The notes below the pieces were generated by a model, which worked only from the letters and a program-made list of their open reading frames with translations, was not told where the DNA came from and searched no databases. From Nodosilinea sp. PGN35 (GTDB lineage: Bacteria > Cyanobacteriota > Cyanobacteriia > Phormidesmidales > Phormidesmidaceae): a DNA stretch of 64,000 nt. The DNA is taken from NCBI RefSeq assembly GCF_029109325.1, contig NZ_JAQKQJ010000016.1, positions 1 through 64,000 of the forward strand, read 5' to 3'. This document shows, in pieces, positions 16,031 through 24,880 of the stretch. The position numbers and the translations under genes are program-made. How positions within the stretch are numbered: the stretch's first letter is position 1; every line of letters starts with the position of its first letter.

Positions 16031-16699
16031 CTAGGGCTGGATTGGCGTGACTTTGGCGCGGTACAGCAGGCGATCGCCCTGTCGGTAGCCCACGTGGCTG
16101 ACTCTCCCCGGCTGCCCCGGCGACAAAACGCCTGCCTTGGGCTGGTGAATCTGCGGATCGTAGGCCACCTCGGCTCCGACGGTCTCTATTGGGGTGAGGC
16201 CCCAGCTCTGCACCAGGGTTTCGACGGGGCGCAGCAGCGGCAGCAGCTTTTGGGCGGGCAGATCGGCTTTTTGCTGGGCGGCATGGGCGGCGGTGGGCCA
16301 CTGCACCAGCCAGGGCTCCAGCTGGGCGATCGCCTCCTGCTGCACCTGCTGGCGCACGGTGGCGGCCTGGGTGGTGAGCTGGGTTTGCAGGCGATCGCAC
16401 TCCTGCCGCAGAGCTTTCACTTGCGCCATCGCCTCCGCCCCAGAGCCCCCTCCCGGCTGGGAGGGGTTAAGCGAAAATTTATCCACCAAAGTCTCTAGCG
16501 ACAGTCCCAGGGCTTGGCCGAGGCGTTGCAGCACCTCCACCCGCAGCCGCCCGACCTGCCCCTGGCGCAGGCTGTCGATCGCCGAGCGGGATACACCGCT
16601 GGTCTGGCTGAGGGCGCGGTAGCTGGCCACACCGGCCTGGGTCATCAGCGATCGCAGCGCCGGGCTGTAGTCCACCCGATCAGAACTCAAAGGTGCCAT
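16031..16699 (-). CDS. HTH domain fused to a GrpE-like domain
   Basis: A 222-residue protein. Residues about 8-70 form an XRE-type helix-turn-helix (LRSLMTQAGVASYRALSQTSGVSRSAIDSLRQGQ). About 88-150 are coiled coil (ALRQECDRLQTQLTTQAATVRQQVQQE). About 160-222 resemble the C-terminal half of GrpE nucleotide exchange factors (LTPIETVGAEVAYDPQIHQ...VSHVGYRQGDRLLYRAKV). In cyanobacteria this architecture is usually annotated as a GrpE-related protein. A link between transcription control and DnaK is possible but unproved. It lies 27 bp downstream of the membrane protein gene at 16727, likely in one operon. Confidence 0.8.
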   Translation of the reverse strand: MAPLSSDRVDYSPALRSLMTQAGVASYRALSQTSGVSRSAIDSLRQGQVGRLRVEVLQRLGQALGLSLETLVDKFSLNPSQPGGGSGAEAMAQVKALRQECDRLQTQLTTQAATVRQQVQQEAIAQLEPWLVQWPTAAHAAQQKADLPAQKLLPLLRPVETLVQSWGLTPIETVGAEVAYDPQIHQPKAGVLSPGQPGRVSHVGYRQGDRLLYRAKVTPIQP

Positions 16700-16726
16700 A
16701 GTCCTCTCGCCAGCGGTTGGGTTTCC

Positions 16727-18220
16727 CTAAAACTTGAGATCCAGCTCATCGGGAGAACGGTTTTGCAGCTCTGGCAGCGTGCTGCCCGAAGTCGAATCTG
16801 AATCGCGCAGGCTGTCGCCCAGGGGGTCGCGGGGGCGAGCGGCAGGGGCGGGGGTAGAGGGTGCGGGGGCCGGTTGTCCGCTGCTGTTGGGCGAACCGCC
16901 GCCCTGGTTGATAATCACCGGCTGATTGGGGCGGGGGTTAAAGGTCTCAAAGGTAACGGCGCGCACCAGGGGCGGGTTCTGGCCGTCGGTCACCCGCAGG
17001 GTGACGGTGGTGGTACCCGCCGGGCTGAGGGGCATCGACAGCGCCCCCTGGAGGCCCACGGTACCCGGCGAGGGCAGCAGTTCAACCTTGGCGGTGGAGC
17101 CACCCTCCACCCGCCAGGCCACCTGAAAGCCAGGAATCGACTGGCCCGGCTCCACCGGCACCAGGTATTTGGGTTCGGCCTCGCGCCCGTTGATGGTAAA
17201 CGAGGCAATTCGCACCGGGCGGGGCTGAATGTTGACGACTTCGCTCTGTTTGGCGGCGGGCAGGTCGCGATCGCCCAGATTGGTCGGCACCGGGGTGAGT
17301 TCAAACTGGTACTGGCCCACCTCCACCATGCCGCTGGGCACCCCCTGGCAGATCAGACGGTCTTGAATTTGGCAGAAGGGTTGCAGCTCTTCGGGCAGCG
17401 CCACCGGGGAGGGGCTAGACGGATTGCGCAGGGTAAATCGGCGTCCCCCGAGGGTGGTGCCATCGGGCCGCTTGACCACCAGCAGCAGATCTTGCAGGCT
17501 CTCGGGGTTGGCCACAATCCAGCTGACGCGAATGCCGGCATCGGTGACCGCTGGTGCCAGGGTGGGGTTGCTGTCTGAAACCTGGGTGCCCGCTTCGGAA
17601 TAGATCACCTGGTCGGGAACCAGCTCGACCACCCTGGGCTGGGGCAGGTCGGCCACAGTGACCAGACTGCTTTCGGCCCGCACTGGAGCCAGGTTGAGGC
17701 CCATGTCGGGCAGCAGGGTGAGCTCAAAGCGATACTGACCTGGCTGGCGCAGGTCGAGGGGCACATCGCGACAGGTCAGCAGCCGTCGGGCTTGATCGCA
17801 GTAGGGCAGCAGGTTGACCGGCAGCCCCTGGGAGAGGTCGTAGGTCTCGGGGCCGTAGGCCAGGGTGCCGTCGGGGGCATAGCCGCGCAGCAGTATGGTC
17901 TGCACCTGGCGAGGATGGCTCACCTGCCAGCTCAGGCGCGGGCTGTCGCCCTGGGCGAGGGCATACTCGCTTTGGGAGGGCGAAATATCCAGTACGTAGG
18001 GAGAGGGCGGCGTGCGTAAAAAGACCCACCACAGCAGTCCACCGAACCCGCCCAGGGCCCCCAGGCCCAGGGCAATGGCCAGCCTGCGCTGCCATCGGGG
18101 GCGCGGCAGTGGCGCTAGGGCGGGCGCTAGGGTAATGGCTGCCGCCGCTGCTGCTGTCTCCACCGCTGGGTCGCCCTGGAGTTCTGGCTCCTGCCACTGT
18201 TCGATCTGAGACCCTGCCAT
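16727..18220 (-). CDS. Single-pass membrane protein with repeated Ig-like extracytoplasmic domains
   Basis: A 497-residue protein with an Ala-rich cytoplasmic N-terminus, one transmembrane helix (about 46-68, LAIALGLGALGGFGGLLWWVF) and a long extracytoplasmic part. Two tandem beta-sandwich-like repeats (about 90-175 and 215-305) share the pattern LSWxVxxP...LRGYAPDGT...LLPYCxxxxxLLxC...QYxFELTxxP, each with two cysteines. A third related unit is at about 345-415. The tail is Pro/Ser/Asp-rich. No enzymatic motif is seen. It is upstream of, and probably co-transcribed with, the HTH-GrpE gene. Confidence 0.7.
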   Translation of the reverse strand: MAGSQIEQWQEPELQGDPAVETAAAAAAITLAPALAPLPRPRWQRRLAIALGLGALGGFGGLLWWVFLRTPPSPYVLDISPSQSEYALAQGDSPRLSWQVSHPRQVQTILLRGYAPDGTLAYGPETYDLSQGLPVNLLPYCDQARRLLTCRDVPLDLRQPGQYRFELTLLPDMGLNLAPVRAESSLVTVADLPQPRVVELVPDQVIYSEAGTQVSDSNPTLAPAVTDAGIRVSWIVANPESLQDLLLVVKRPDGTTLGGRRFTLRNPSSPSPVALPEELQPFCQIQDRLICQGVPSGMVEVGQYQFELTPVPTNLGDRDLPAAKQSEVVNIQPRPVRIASFTINGREAEPKYLVPVEPGQSIPGFQVAWRVEGGSTAKVELLPSPGTVGLQGALSMPLSPAGTTTVTLRVTDGQNPPLVRAVTFETFNPRPNQPVIINQGGGSPNSSGQPAPAPSTPAPAARPRDPLGDSLRDSDSTSGSTLPELQNRSPDELDLKF

Positions 18221-18419
18221 AGCCGTTATCTGTCCTCACATTCCAGGGCAGCATAGCGATTTAGCGGCGCTTCTGCCAACTGCTTGGGGTTACCAGTGCT
18301 GCTGACATTCTATCTATCCCTGCCAAATCTCTATTTAGAGCTGCTATCTATCTTAGGAAAGAGTGCGTAAACCAAAAAACCCGTCGAGACTAGACCTTAT
18401 CCTACAAAAGGTTACGGCC

Positions 18420-18752
18420 ATGACAGACGACATGATCGGGGATGTTTTTCCTGAGGATGAGTCTCCCCAGGATATTCAGTGGGCTACGGACTCGATCGAC
18501 CAACCGACCTTTCCCGAAGGGGCCTGGACGGACAAAACCGCGCTGGTAGAAGCACCCCTGGAGGGCCACAAGTACCAGGTCAAGTTCGAAGGGGTCTACT
18601 GGACTGCGATCGCCCCCTCCCCTGAGATTCAGCTCACGCCCGGCGATACCGTGGTTGTGCTGGGCCGCGACGGCAACGAACTGATTGTGCAAAAGCAGCC
18701 TGAGCGCCCCGCCGCCGTAGCTAACCCGCCGCTGGCCGAACCGTTAATTTAA
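18420..18752 (+). CDS. NfeD-like OB-fold protein
   Basis: A 110-residue soluble protein starting at ATG 18420. After an acidic N-terminus, residues about 45-92 (LEGHKYQVKFEGVYWTAIA...LTPGDTVVVLGRDGNELIVQ) match the C-terminal OB-fold of NfeD proteins. In NfeD that domain binds partner membrane proteases or stomatin-like proteins. There is no membrane region. The frame is open to 18363, but AAAGG just upstream supports 18420. Convergent with cpcS, 59 bp apart. Confidence 0.75.
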   Translation: MTDDMIGDVFPEDESPQDIQWATDSIDQPTFPEGAWTDKTALVEAPLEGHKYQVKFEGVYWTAIAPSPEIQLTPGDTVVVLGRDGNELIVQKQPERPAAVANPPLAEPLI

Positions 18753-18811
18753 GTCACCTTTAAAGCAGTTACCGGCGGGGAATTTTTGGCGACGGCAGGG
18801 GCGACGGCTGC

Positions 18812-19333
18812 CTAAGACGCGGCCTTGGCCATGCCCATGCGAATTTCGGAGCAAAACGACGCCATTTGTACCGCATCCCCGGCTTTGAGCACGCTGGTGC
18901 GCATGCGGAGGTTGGGGTTGGCAAACCACAGGCGTTCCTCTAGCTGCCCTGAGGCGGTGGGGGTGACAATGGTGAGCACATCATTGTCAACCCGGTAGCT
19001 GCCCTGGAGGGCGGGCGCTGACCCCGCCGCCTGCACCAGTACCCCTTCTCCCGCTTCGTTGGGAGCCATGACTACCATCAGGGCCGTGCTTTGCACCTTT
19101 GTGCTCTCCCCGTCGAGCTGGCTGTCCTGGTGAATTCGCAGGCCGCAGGCAATGGGGCTGGAGTCATGGCCCAGGGGCGCACAGGCGTTGGTCAGGTCGG
19201 CATCGGTGGCGGGCAAAAATTCAATCAGCAGATTAGATTCCCCCGCCTGGGAACTCTGGCTGGCCAGGTTGTGGATGGTGCGTTGGGAAAACCACTTGCC
19301 GGCCAGGGTTTCAAAAAAGTTCACAATGTCCAT
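18812..19333 (-). CDS. cpcS: CpcS/CpeS-type phycobiliprotein lyase
   Basis: A 173-residue lipocalin-fold chromophore lyase that attaches phycocyanobilin to a cysteine of phycobiliprotein subunits. Family signatures are FFETLAGKWFSQRTIHNL at the N-terminus and LEERLWFANPNLRMRTSVLK with ASFCSEIRMG near the C-terminus. The CpcS, CpeS and CpcU subtypes cannot be separated by eye, so the symbol is approximate. It shows that the organism builds phycobilisomes. Confidence 0.85.
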   Translation of the reverse strand: MDIVNFFETLAGKWFSQRTIHNLASQSSQAGESNLLIEFLPATDADLTNACAPLGHDSSPIACGLRIHQDSQLDGESTKVQSTALMVVMAPNEAGEGVLVQAAGSAPALQGSYRVDNDVLTIVTPTASGQLEERLWFANPNLRMRTSVLKAGDAVQMASFCSEIRMGMAKAAS

Positions 19334-19670
19334 GGGAGTAATCGGCGTCTTGTCACATCGTCACAGGCTTTAATTCTAAAGCGAAGCGCACCTTAATTTC
19401 TGGGGCGGTTGCTGACTCAAGCAAACTCCCGCCGACCACTCCGGTGAAGGCTGAGATGTCAGGCCAGCCTGACGCTCAGCCGTTGGCCCTCGCCCAGATT
19501 TTGTGTACAAATGTTGCGAGATAAAAAGTGCTGAACCCCTTTTCCCGTAAGAATTAGAGAGCATCACAGAGTGATAAGCTAACGGTTACGCTTTAGTTCG
19601 CTTTTGAGCGGGCGCTTTATATAACGCTGTTCTCATAAAAACGCTGTTCTGTAAATTGGTGACGCCTTCC
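19334..19670. other. Divergent control region between cpcS and hemE
   Basis: No gene is seen in these 337 bases. The stretch just before hemE contains TATAAC (19619-19624) and a direct repeat AACGCTGTTCT (19622-19632 and 19640-19650). Both lie in the probable 5' untranslated region. Tetrapyrrole synthesis (hemE) and bilin attachment (cpcS) diverging from one region fits co-control by pigment demand; this is inference. Confidence 0.45.
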
Positions 19671-20732
19671 ATGACCGCAGTGAACCAGGTACCTTTGTTG
19701 CTCCGCGCCGCCCGCCACGAGGTGCTGGAGCGTCCGCCGGTATGGATGATGCGCCAGGCTGGCCGCTACATGAAGGTGTACCGCGACCTGCGCGATCGGT
19801 ATCCGTCCTTTCGCGATCGCTCCGAAAATGCCGATCTGGCGATCGAAATCTCGCTTCAGCCCTGGCGCGCCTTTCGCCCCGACGGGGTAATCATGTTCTC
19901 CGACATTCTCACCCCGCTGCCGGGCATGGGCATTCCCTTCGACATTGTCGAGAGCAAGGGGCCAATCATCGACCCGCCCATTCGCACCCAGGCCCAGATC
20001 GACGCGGTACACGAGCTCGACCCCGAGACGGCGCTGCCCTACATTCGCACCATTCTGCAAACCCTGCGCAGCGAAGTGGGCAACGATGCCGCCGTGCTGG
20101 GCTTTGTGGGTTCCCCCTGGACTCTGGCCGCCTACGCCGTGGAGGGCAAGACCTCGAAGAGCTACACCAACATCAAAGGTATGGCGTTCAGCGAACCCGC
20201 CATGCTGCACCAGCTGCTGGGCAAGCTGGCCGACAACATCGCCGCCTACGTGCGCTACCAGATCGACTGCGGGGCCCAGGTGGTGCAGCTGTTTGACTCC
20301 TGGGCTGGGCAGCTCAGCCCCATGGACTACCGCACCTTTGCGCTGCCCTACCAGCAGCGGGTGGTGCAGCAGGTGAAGCAGACCCACCCCGATACCCCGC
20401 TAATTCTCTACATCAGCGGCAGCGCTGGGGTGTTTGACCTGATGGGTGAGTCGGGCGTTGACATTGTCAGCGTGGACTGGACGATGGATATGGCCGAAGC
20501 CCGCCGCCGCCTCGGCCCCAGCGTTGGGGTGCAGGGCAACATTGACCCGGCGATTTTGTTTGGCTCTCAAGATTTGATTCGCGATCGCATTCTCGACACC
20601 ATTAAAAAGGCAGGCAATCGCGGCCACATTCTCAACCTGGGCCACGGCATTTTGCCCGGCACCCCCGAGGCCAACGCCGCCTACTTCTTTGAAACCGCCA
20701 AAAACATCGACAAGCTGCTGGCGACTGTGTAG
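19671..20732 (+). CDS. hemE: Uroporphyrinogen decarboxylase
   Basis: A 353-residue TIM-barrel enzyme that decarboxylates uroporphyrinogen III to coproporphyrinogen III, on the common path to haem, chlorophyll and bilins. Signatures are PPVWMMRQAGRYM (about 23-35, the arginine-rich substrate motif), MFSDILTPLPGMG with its essential Asp (about 80-92), GFVGSPWTLAAY, and NLGHGILPGTPE near the C-terminus. ATG at 19671 gives MTAVNQVPLLL. Length is normal. Confidence 0.95.
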   Translation: MTAVNQVPLLLRAARHEVLERPPVWMMRQAGRYMKVYRDLRDRYPSFRDRSENADLAIEISLQPWRAFRPDGVIMFSDILTPLPGMGIPFDIVESKGPIIDPPIRTQAQIDAVHELDPETALPYIRTILQTLRSEVGNDAAVLGFVGSPWTLAAYAVEGKTSKSYTNIKGMAFSEPAMLHQLLGKLADNIAAYVRYQIDCGAQVVQLFDSWAGQLSPMDYRTFALPYQQRVVQQVKQTHPDTPLILYISGSAGVFDLMGESGVDIVSVDWTMDMAEARRRLGPSVGVQGNIDPAILFGSQDLIRDRILDTIKKAGNRGHILNLGHGILPGTPEANAAYFFETAKNIDKLLATV

Positions 20733-20786
20733 ATCTGTCCGTTAGAACGTGCGAACGTTTTGACGCTTTCTTTAGAGCTACCTGTC

Positions 20787-21572
20787 ATGCTCTCCCTTAC
20801 CCAGGGCCATTTGCGCCTGCTGGAAATCTGTCCCCGGCGCTACCAGTACACCTACCTGGAGCACCACACGGTGCCCACCGACCCGGCCATGGTAGAGCGG
20901 CAGCGGTGGGGCACTGAGTTTCACCGGGTGATGCAGCAGCGCGATCTGGGCTTGCCCGTAGAGGATGTGCTGCAATCTGATGCGGCTTTAGGCGCGGCGG
21001 TGCAGAGTTTGCTGACCGCTGCGCCCGAACTCTTTGTGTCGCCGCCCGAGGGCTTTCGCCAGAGTGAGCACCGTCGCACCCTGGCTTTTAATGGCTACAA
21101 TCTCACCGCCATCTACGATCTGCTGGTGATGGGGCCAACTGGCGCTCAGATCATCGACTGGAAGACCTATCAGCACCCGCCTCAGCCAGCCCAGCTGGCT
21201 CGCGATTGGCAGACCCGCCTGTACCTGTATCTCTTGGCCGAAACCAGCCCCCTGGCTCCGGAACAGGTGTCGATGACCTACTGGTTTGTGGCACCGCCGT
21301 TGACCCAGGCTGCGCCCAAACCGCCCAGCAGTATCGCGATCGCCTACACGGCGGCCCAGCATCGCCGCACCAGGGCCGACCTGCAACGGCTGACCGATAC
21401 GCTGAGTGCCCTGCTGCTGGTGGCCTCCGATCTGCCCAAGGTGGACGCAAACCTGGGCTACTGCACCCAGTGCCCCTTTGCGGTGCGCTGCCAGCGGACG
21501 TCGGAGCGCTACGGGAGTGAGGGGAGCTTGGCCCTGCCTGCGATCGCCGATATCGCCGAGGTGCCCCTCTAG
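20787..21572 (+). CDS. PD-(D/E)XK nuclease family protein
   Basis: About 261 residues from ATG 20787. The core is LTAIYDLLVM...AQIIDWKTYQ (about 105-130), giving the D...D-W-K pattern of the Cas4/RecB-like nuclease superfamily. The N-terminal CPRRYQYTYLE and the C-terminal CTQCPFAVRC supply the four cysteines typical of iron-sulfur Cas4/AddB-type nucleases. A DNA-repair exonuclease role is likely; no CRISPR array is visible in the window. It follows hemE by 54 bp. Confidence 0.8.
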   Translation: MLSLTQGHLRLLEICPRRYQYTYLEHHTVPTDPAMVERQRWGTEFHRVMQQRDLGLPVEDVLQSDAALGAAVQSLLTAAPELFVSPPEGFRQSEHRRTLAFNGYNLTAIYDLLVMGPTGAQIIDWKTYQHPPQPAQLARDWQTRLYLYLLAETSPLAPEQVSMTYWFVAPPLTQAAPKPPSSIAIAYTAAQHRRTRADLQRLTDTLSALLLVASDLPKVDANLGYCTQCPFAVRCQRTSERYGSEGSLALPAIADIAEVPL

Positions 21573-21704
21573 CCCAACCGCTGCCGCTGGGGAATAGTGC
21601 ATGATTGCTGAGCTGCCACATCGTCCTAAAGGCTAAGATCTCAGAGCAAGCAGGGCAATCGCATCGGTTTCGGTTTAACCCACTCACCCCAAGGCGTTTT
21701 TGCT

Positions 21705-24494
21705 ATGTCGCAGCCCCCCAGTTTGCCAGCGCCAGCGGCTTTAGCCGAGCAGTTCACGGCCTGTGAGGCCCGCTATCGCACCCTGTTTGACCATGCCCAG
21801 CTCGGCATTGTGCTGGCCGATGCCCAGAGCTACTACATCGATGCGAACCCCGCCGCCTGTGAGATGCTGGGCTACAGCCGCGACGAGTTGGTTGGGCTGC
21901 ACGCCTCGGCGATTGTGGTGCAGGCCGAGGCGGCTCAGATCGGCTCTGTCCTGGATGAACTGCAGGGGCGCAGCAATCTCTGCCGCGAGGGGCAGTTTCG
22001 CCGCAAAGACGGCACGGTGTTTGCAGCGGAGGTAGTGACCACCACGATGCCCGACGGCACTCTGCTGGGGCTGATTCGCGATCTGAGCGATCGCGCCGCC
22101 GCTCAGACCTACCGCGATCGCATGGCGGCGATTGTCGAATCGACCTCCGACGCCATTATTACTACCGACCTCAGGGGCATCGTCACCAGCTGGAATGCCG
22201 GAGCAGAGGCGATCTACGGCTATACTGCGGCTGAGATGCTCGGTACCCCTGTGGCGCGGCTGTATCCACCAGACAAGCTGGAGGAGGCCACCTTGATCTT
22301 AGAGACGGTGCAGCGGGGGGATCGCATTGGGCGGTTGGAGACCCAGCGGCACACCAAAACTGGGCAGCTGATCTACGTCGCCATTGCCGCGTCACCGCTT
22401 AAAGACAGCCGGGGCACCATTCTCGGTACCTCGGCCATTGTGCGCGACATTACGGCGCTGAAGCAGCGCGATCGCGAACTGGCCCGCCTGTCGCGGCTCT
22501 ATGCGGCCCTCAGCCAGATCAACCAGGCCATCGTCTGGGCTACCGAGCGCGACGGCCTGTTTCAGGCGGTGTGCCAGGCCTTGGTAGACGACGGCGGCTT
22601 CTGCCTGGCCTGGATTGGCTGGCACTGCCCCGATACCGGCGGCCTCAGGCCGGTGGCCGTCTGCGGTGAGGATGCCCAGGCGACCACCGCCGAACGATCG
22701 ACTAGCCTGGCCACTAGGGCGCTGCGATCGCGCCGACCCTACATCTGCAACGACGCCCTCAACGAGACCGAGACCGATGCCCAGGGCAGGTTTCGGGCCT
22801 CGGCCCACTTCCCCATCAGCCTGGAGCAGACCGTAGTGGGCGTGCTCAATGTCTACGCCACGCAGCCCAACGTCTTCCACGACCAAGAGATTGCCCTGCT
22901 GGAAGAGGCCGCTGGCGATCTCTCCTTTGCCCTCAACGCCTTTGCCCGCGACGAGGCCCGTCACCAGGCCGAGCAGGCCCTGCGGGACGAAAAGCGCTTC
23001 ACCGACCGGATGCTCGAGAGCATGCCCGGCATTCTCTACTTCTACGACAGCAAGGGGCATTTTCTGCGCTGGAACCAAAACTTTGAGCGCGTCTCGGGCT
23101 ACTCCGCCGCCGAGATCGCCCGCATGCACCCCCTCGACTTTTTTGCGGGCGACGATCGAGCCCGCCTAGAGCAGCGCATTGAGCAGGTGTTTACCGACGG
23201 TGAGGCGTCTATCGAGGCCGACTTTGTCGCCAAGGACGGCACCGCCACCCCCTACTTTTTTACCGGGCAGCGGGTGCAGTTTGAAAATACCTGGTGCCTG
23301 GTGGGCGTCGGCATTGACATCTCAGCGCGGCGGCAGGCCGAAACCCGGCTGGCCGAAAGCGAGCGCAAATACCGCGAGCTGGTCGAACACGCCAACAGCA
23401 TCATTCTGCGGTGGAACTCCGAGGGGCGCATTACTTTTCTCAACGAGTATGGCCAGCGCTTCTTTGGCTACAGTGAAGCCGAGATCCTCGGTCGCCACGT
23501 GATGGAGACCATCGTGCCGCCCACCGAGAGCGGTGGCCGCGACCTGGAGCAGCTGATGCACGACCTCTGCGCCGACCCCACCGCCTTTGAGCAAAACATC
23601 AATGAAAACCTGCGCCGCGATGGCCAGCGGGTCTGGATCGCCTGGACTAATCGAATTGAGCTTGACGCTGACGGCAGCGTGGCGGAAATTCTCAGCGTGG
23701 GCACCGACATGACCGCCCGCAGGCAAGCCGAGGCCGAGCGCGAAAAGCGCCACCGGGCCGAGGCCGCCGATCGCATCAAATCGGCTTTTCTCGCCACCAT
23801 GAGCCACGAACTGCGCACTCCGCTCAACTCCATCATTGGCTTTACGGGAATCATTTTGCAGGGCCTAGCCGGGCCGCTCAACGCCGAGCAGAGCAAGCAG
23901 TTGACCATGGTGCGCACCAGCGCCCGCCACCTGCTGGCCCTGGTGAACGACGTGCTCGATATTTCTAAAATTGAGGCCGGACAGCTGGACGTGGCCTGCG
24001 AACCCTTTGACCTGCACCAGTCGATTGCCAAGGTGGTGGCGACCGTGCGGCCCCAGGCGGCAGCTCGGCAGCTCGAGCTGCGCGTTGAGGTGGCCCCCGA
24101 ACTGGGTATAGCGATTGCCGATCAACGTCGCTTTGAGCAGATTTTGCTCAACCTGTTGAGTAACGCTATTAAATTTACCGATTACGGCGAAGTCGCTTTG
24201 ACCGCAGAATTAGTCTATGCACCCCCTGGGGCTGACGCGACTTCAGAAATGCTGCGTCTGCGGGTGGTTGACACCGGCCTGGGCATCAAAGCGGAGGATC
24301 TGCCTGCTTTGTTTCAGCCCTTTCGGCAAATTGACTCCGGACTGGCCCGCACCCACGACGGTACGGGGCTGGGGCTGGCAATCTGTCGTCGCCTAGTGGA
24401 GCTGATGGGGGGCACCATTTACGCCGAAAGCACCTGGGGGAAGGGCAGCACCTTTACCGTGACGCTGCCGCTGCAAGCACCGGAGGCACCATGA
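21705..24494 (+). CDS. Multi-PAS/GAF sensor histidine kinase
   Basis: A 929-residue cytoplasmic kinase with no membrane segment. Domains in order: PAS (about 15-130), PAS (about 140-255), GAF (about 270-410), PAS (about 430-550), PAS (about 560-680), HisKA with the phospho-accepting His701 in MSHELRTPLNSIIGF, and HATPase (N-box NLLSNAIKF, G1 VVDTGLGIK, G2 DGTGLGLAI). The GAF domain lacks the usual bilin-binding cysteine motif as far as can be seen, so the signal is unknown. The stop overlaps the next gene in ATGA, giving translational coupling with a response regulator. Confidence 0.9.
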   Translation: MSQPPSLPAPAALAEQFTACEARYRTLFDHAQLGIVLADAQSYYIDANPAACEMLGYSRDELVGLHASAIVVQAEAAQIGSVLDELQGRSNLCREGQFRRKDGTVFAAEVVTTTMPDGTLLGLIRDLSDRAAAQTYRDRMAAIVESTSDAIITTDLRGIVTSWNAGAEAIYGYTAAEMLGTPVARLYPPDKLEEATLILETVQRGDRIGRLETQRHTKTGQLIYVAIAASPLKDSRGTILGTSAIVRDITALKQRDRELARLSRLYAALSQINQAIVWATERDGLFQAVCQALVDDGGFCLAWIGWHCPDTGGLRPVAVCGEDAQATTAERSTSLATRALRSRRPYICNDALNETETDAQGRFRASAHFPISLEQTVVGVLNVYATQPNVFHDQEIALLEEAAGDLSFALNAFARDEARHQAEQALRDEKRFTDRMLESMPGILYFYDSKGHFLRWNQNFERVSGYSAAEIARMHPLDFFAGDDRARLEQRIEQVFTDGEASIEADFVAKDGTATPYFFTGQRVQFENTWCLVGVGIDISARRQAETRLAESERKYRELVEHANSIILRWNSEGRITFLNEYGQRFFGYSEAEILGRHVMETIVPPTESGGRDLEQLMHDLCADPTAFEQNINENLRRDGQRVWIAWTNRIELDADGSVAEILSVGTDMTARRQAEAEREKRHRAEAADRIKSAFLATMSHELRTPLNSIIGFTGIILQGLAGPLNAEQSKQLTMVRTSARHLLALVNDVLDISKIEAGQLDVACEPFDLHQSIAKVVATVRPQAAARQLELRVEVAPELGIAIADQRRFEQILLNLLSNAIKFTDYGEVALTAELVYAPPGADATSEMLRLRVVDTGLGIKAEDLPALFQPFRQIDSGLARTHDGTGLGLAICRRLVELMGGTIYAESTWGKGSTFTVTLPLQAPEAP

Positions 24495-24880
24495 AAAAAA
24501 CGATTCTGCTGATCGAAGACAATCCTCAAAATCGCTATCTGGTACAGTTTTTGCTGGAGACGCGGGGCCACACAATTCTTCAGGCAGAAACTGGCCCCCA
24601 GGGGCTAGCGCTGGCGGCGGCGGCCCTGCCCGACTTGATTTTGCTCGACATTCAGCTGCCCGGCATGGATGGCCATGCTGTGGCCTGTGCCCTCAAAAGT
24701 GACCCGCTGCTTAAATCAATTCCCGTTGTGGCGGTGACCTCCTACGCCATGGTGGGCGATCGCGAAAAATGCCTCGCCGCTGGAGCCGAGGGCTACATCG
24801 AAAAGCCCATCGACCCTGAGTCCTTTGGAGACGAAGTAGAGCGGTTTTTGCTTGCCATCCCAGGAGATGTTGCCCCATGA
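24491..24880 (+). CDS. Single-domain response regulator
   Basis: A 129-residue receiver domain with the acidic pair near the N-terminus (LLIEDNPQN), phospho-accepting Asp53 (LLDIQLPGMDG), the Thr/Ser switch (VVAVTSYA) and the conserved Lys in IEKPIDP. There is no output domain, so it probably relays phosphate or controls a partner by binding. It overlaps both neighbours by 4 bp (ATGA). Confidence 0.92.
   Translation: MKKTILLIEDNPQNRYLVQFLLETRGHTILQAETGPQGLALAAAALPDLILLDIQLPGMDGHAVACALKSDPLLKSIPVVAVTSYAMVGDREKCLAAGAEGYIEKPIDPESFGDEVERFLLAIPGDVAP

Noticed and set aside
22392..23129. A 245-codon minus-strand frame opposite the multi-PAS kinase
   Set aside because: It is a shadow of the PAS/GAF coding sequence. 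No start context or recognised domain.
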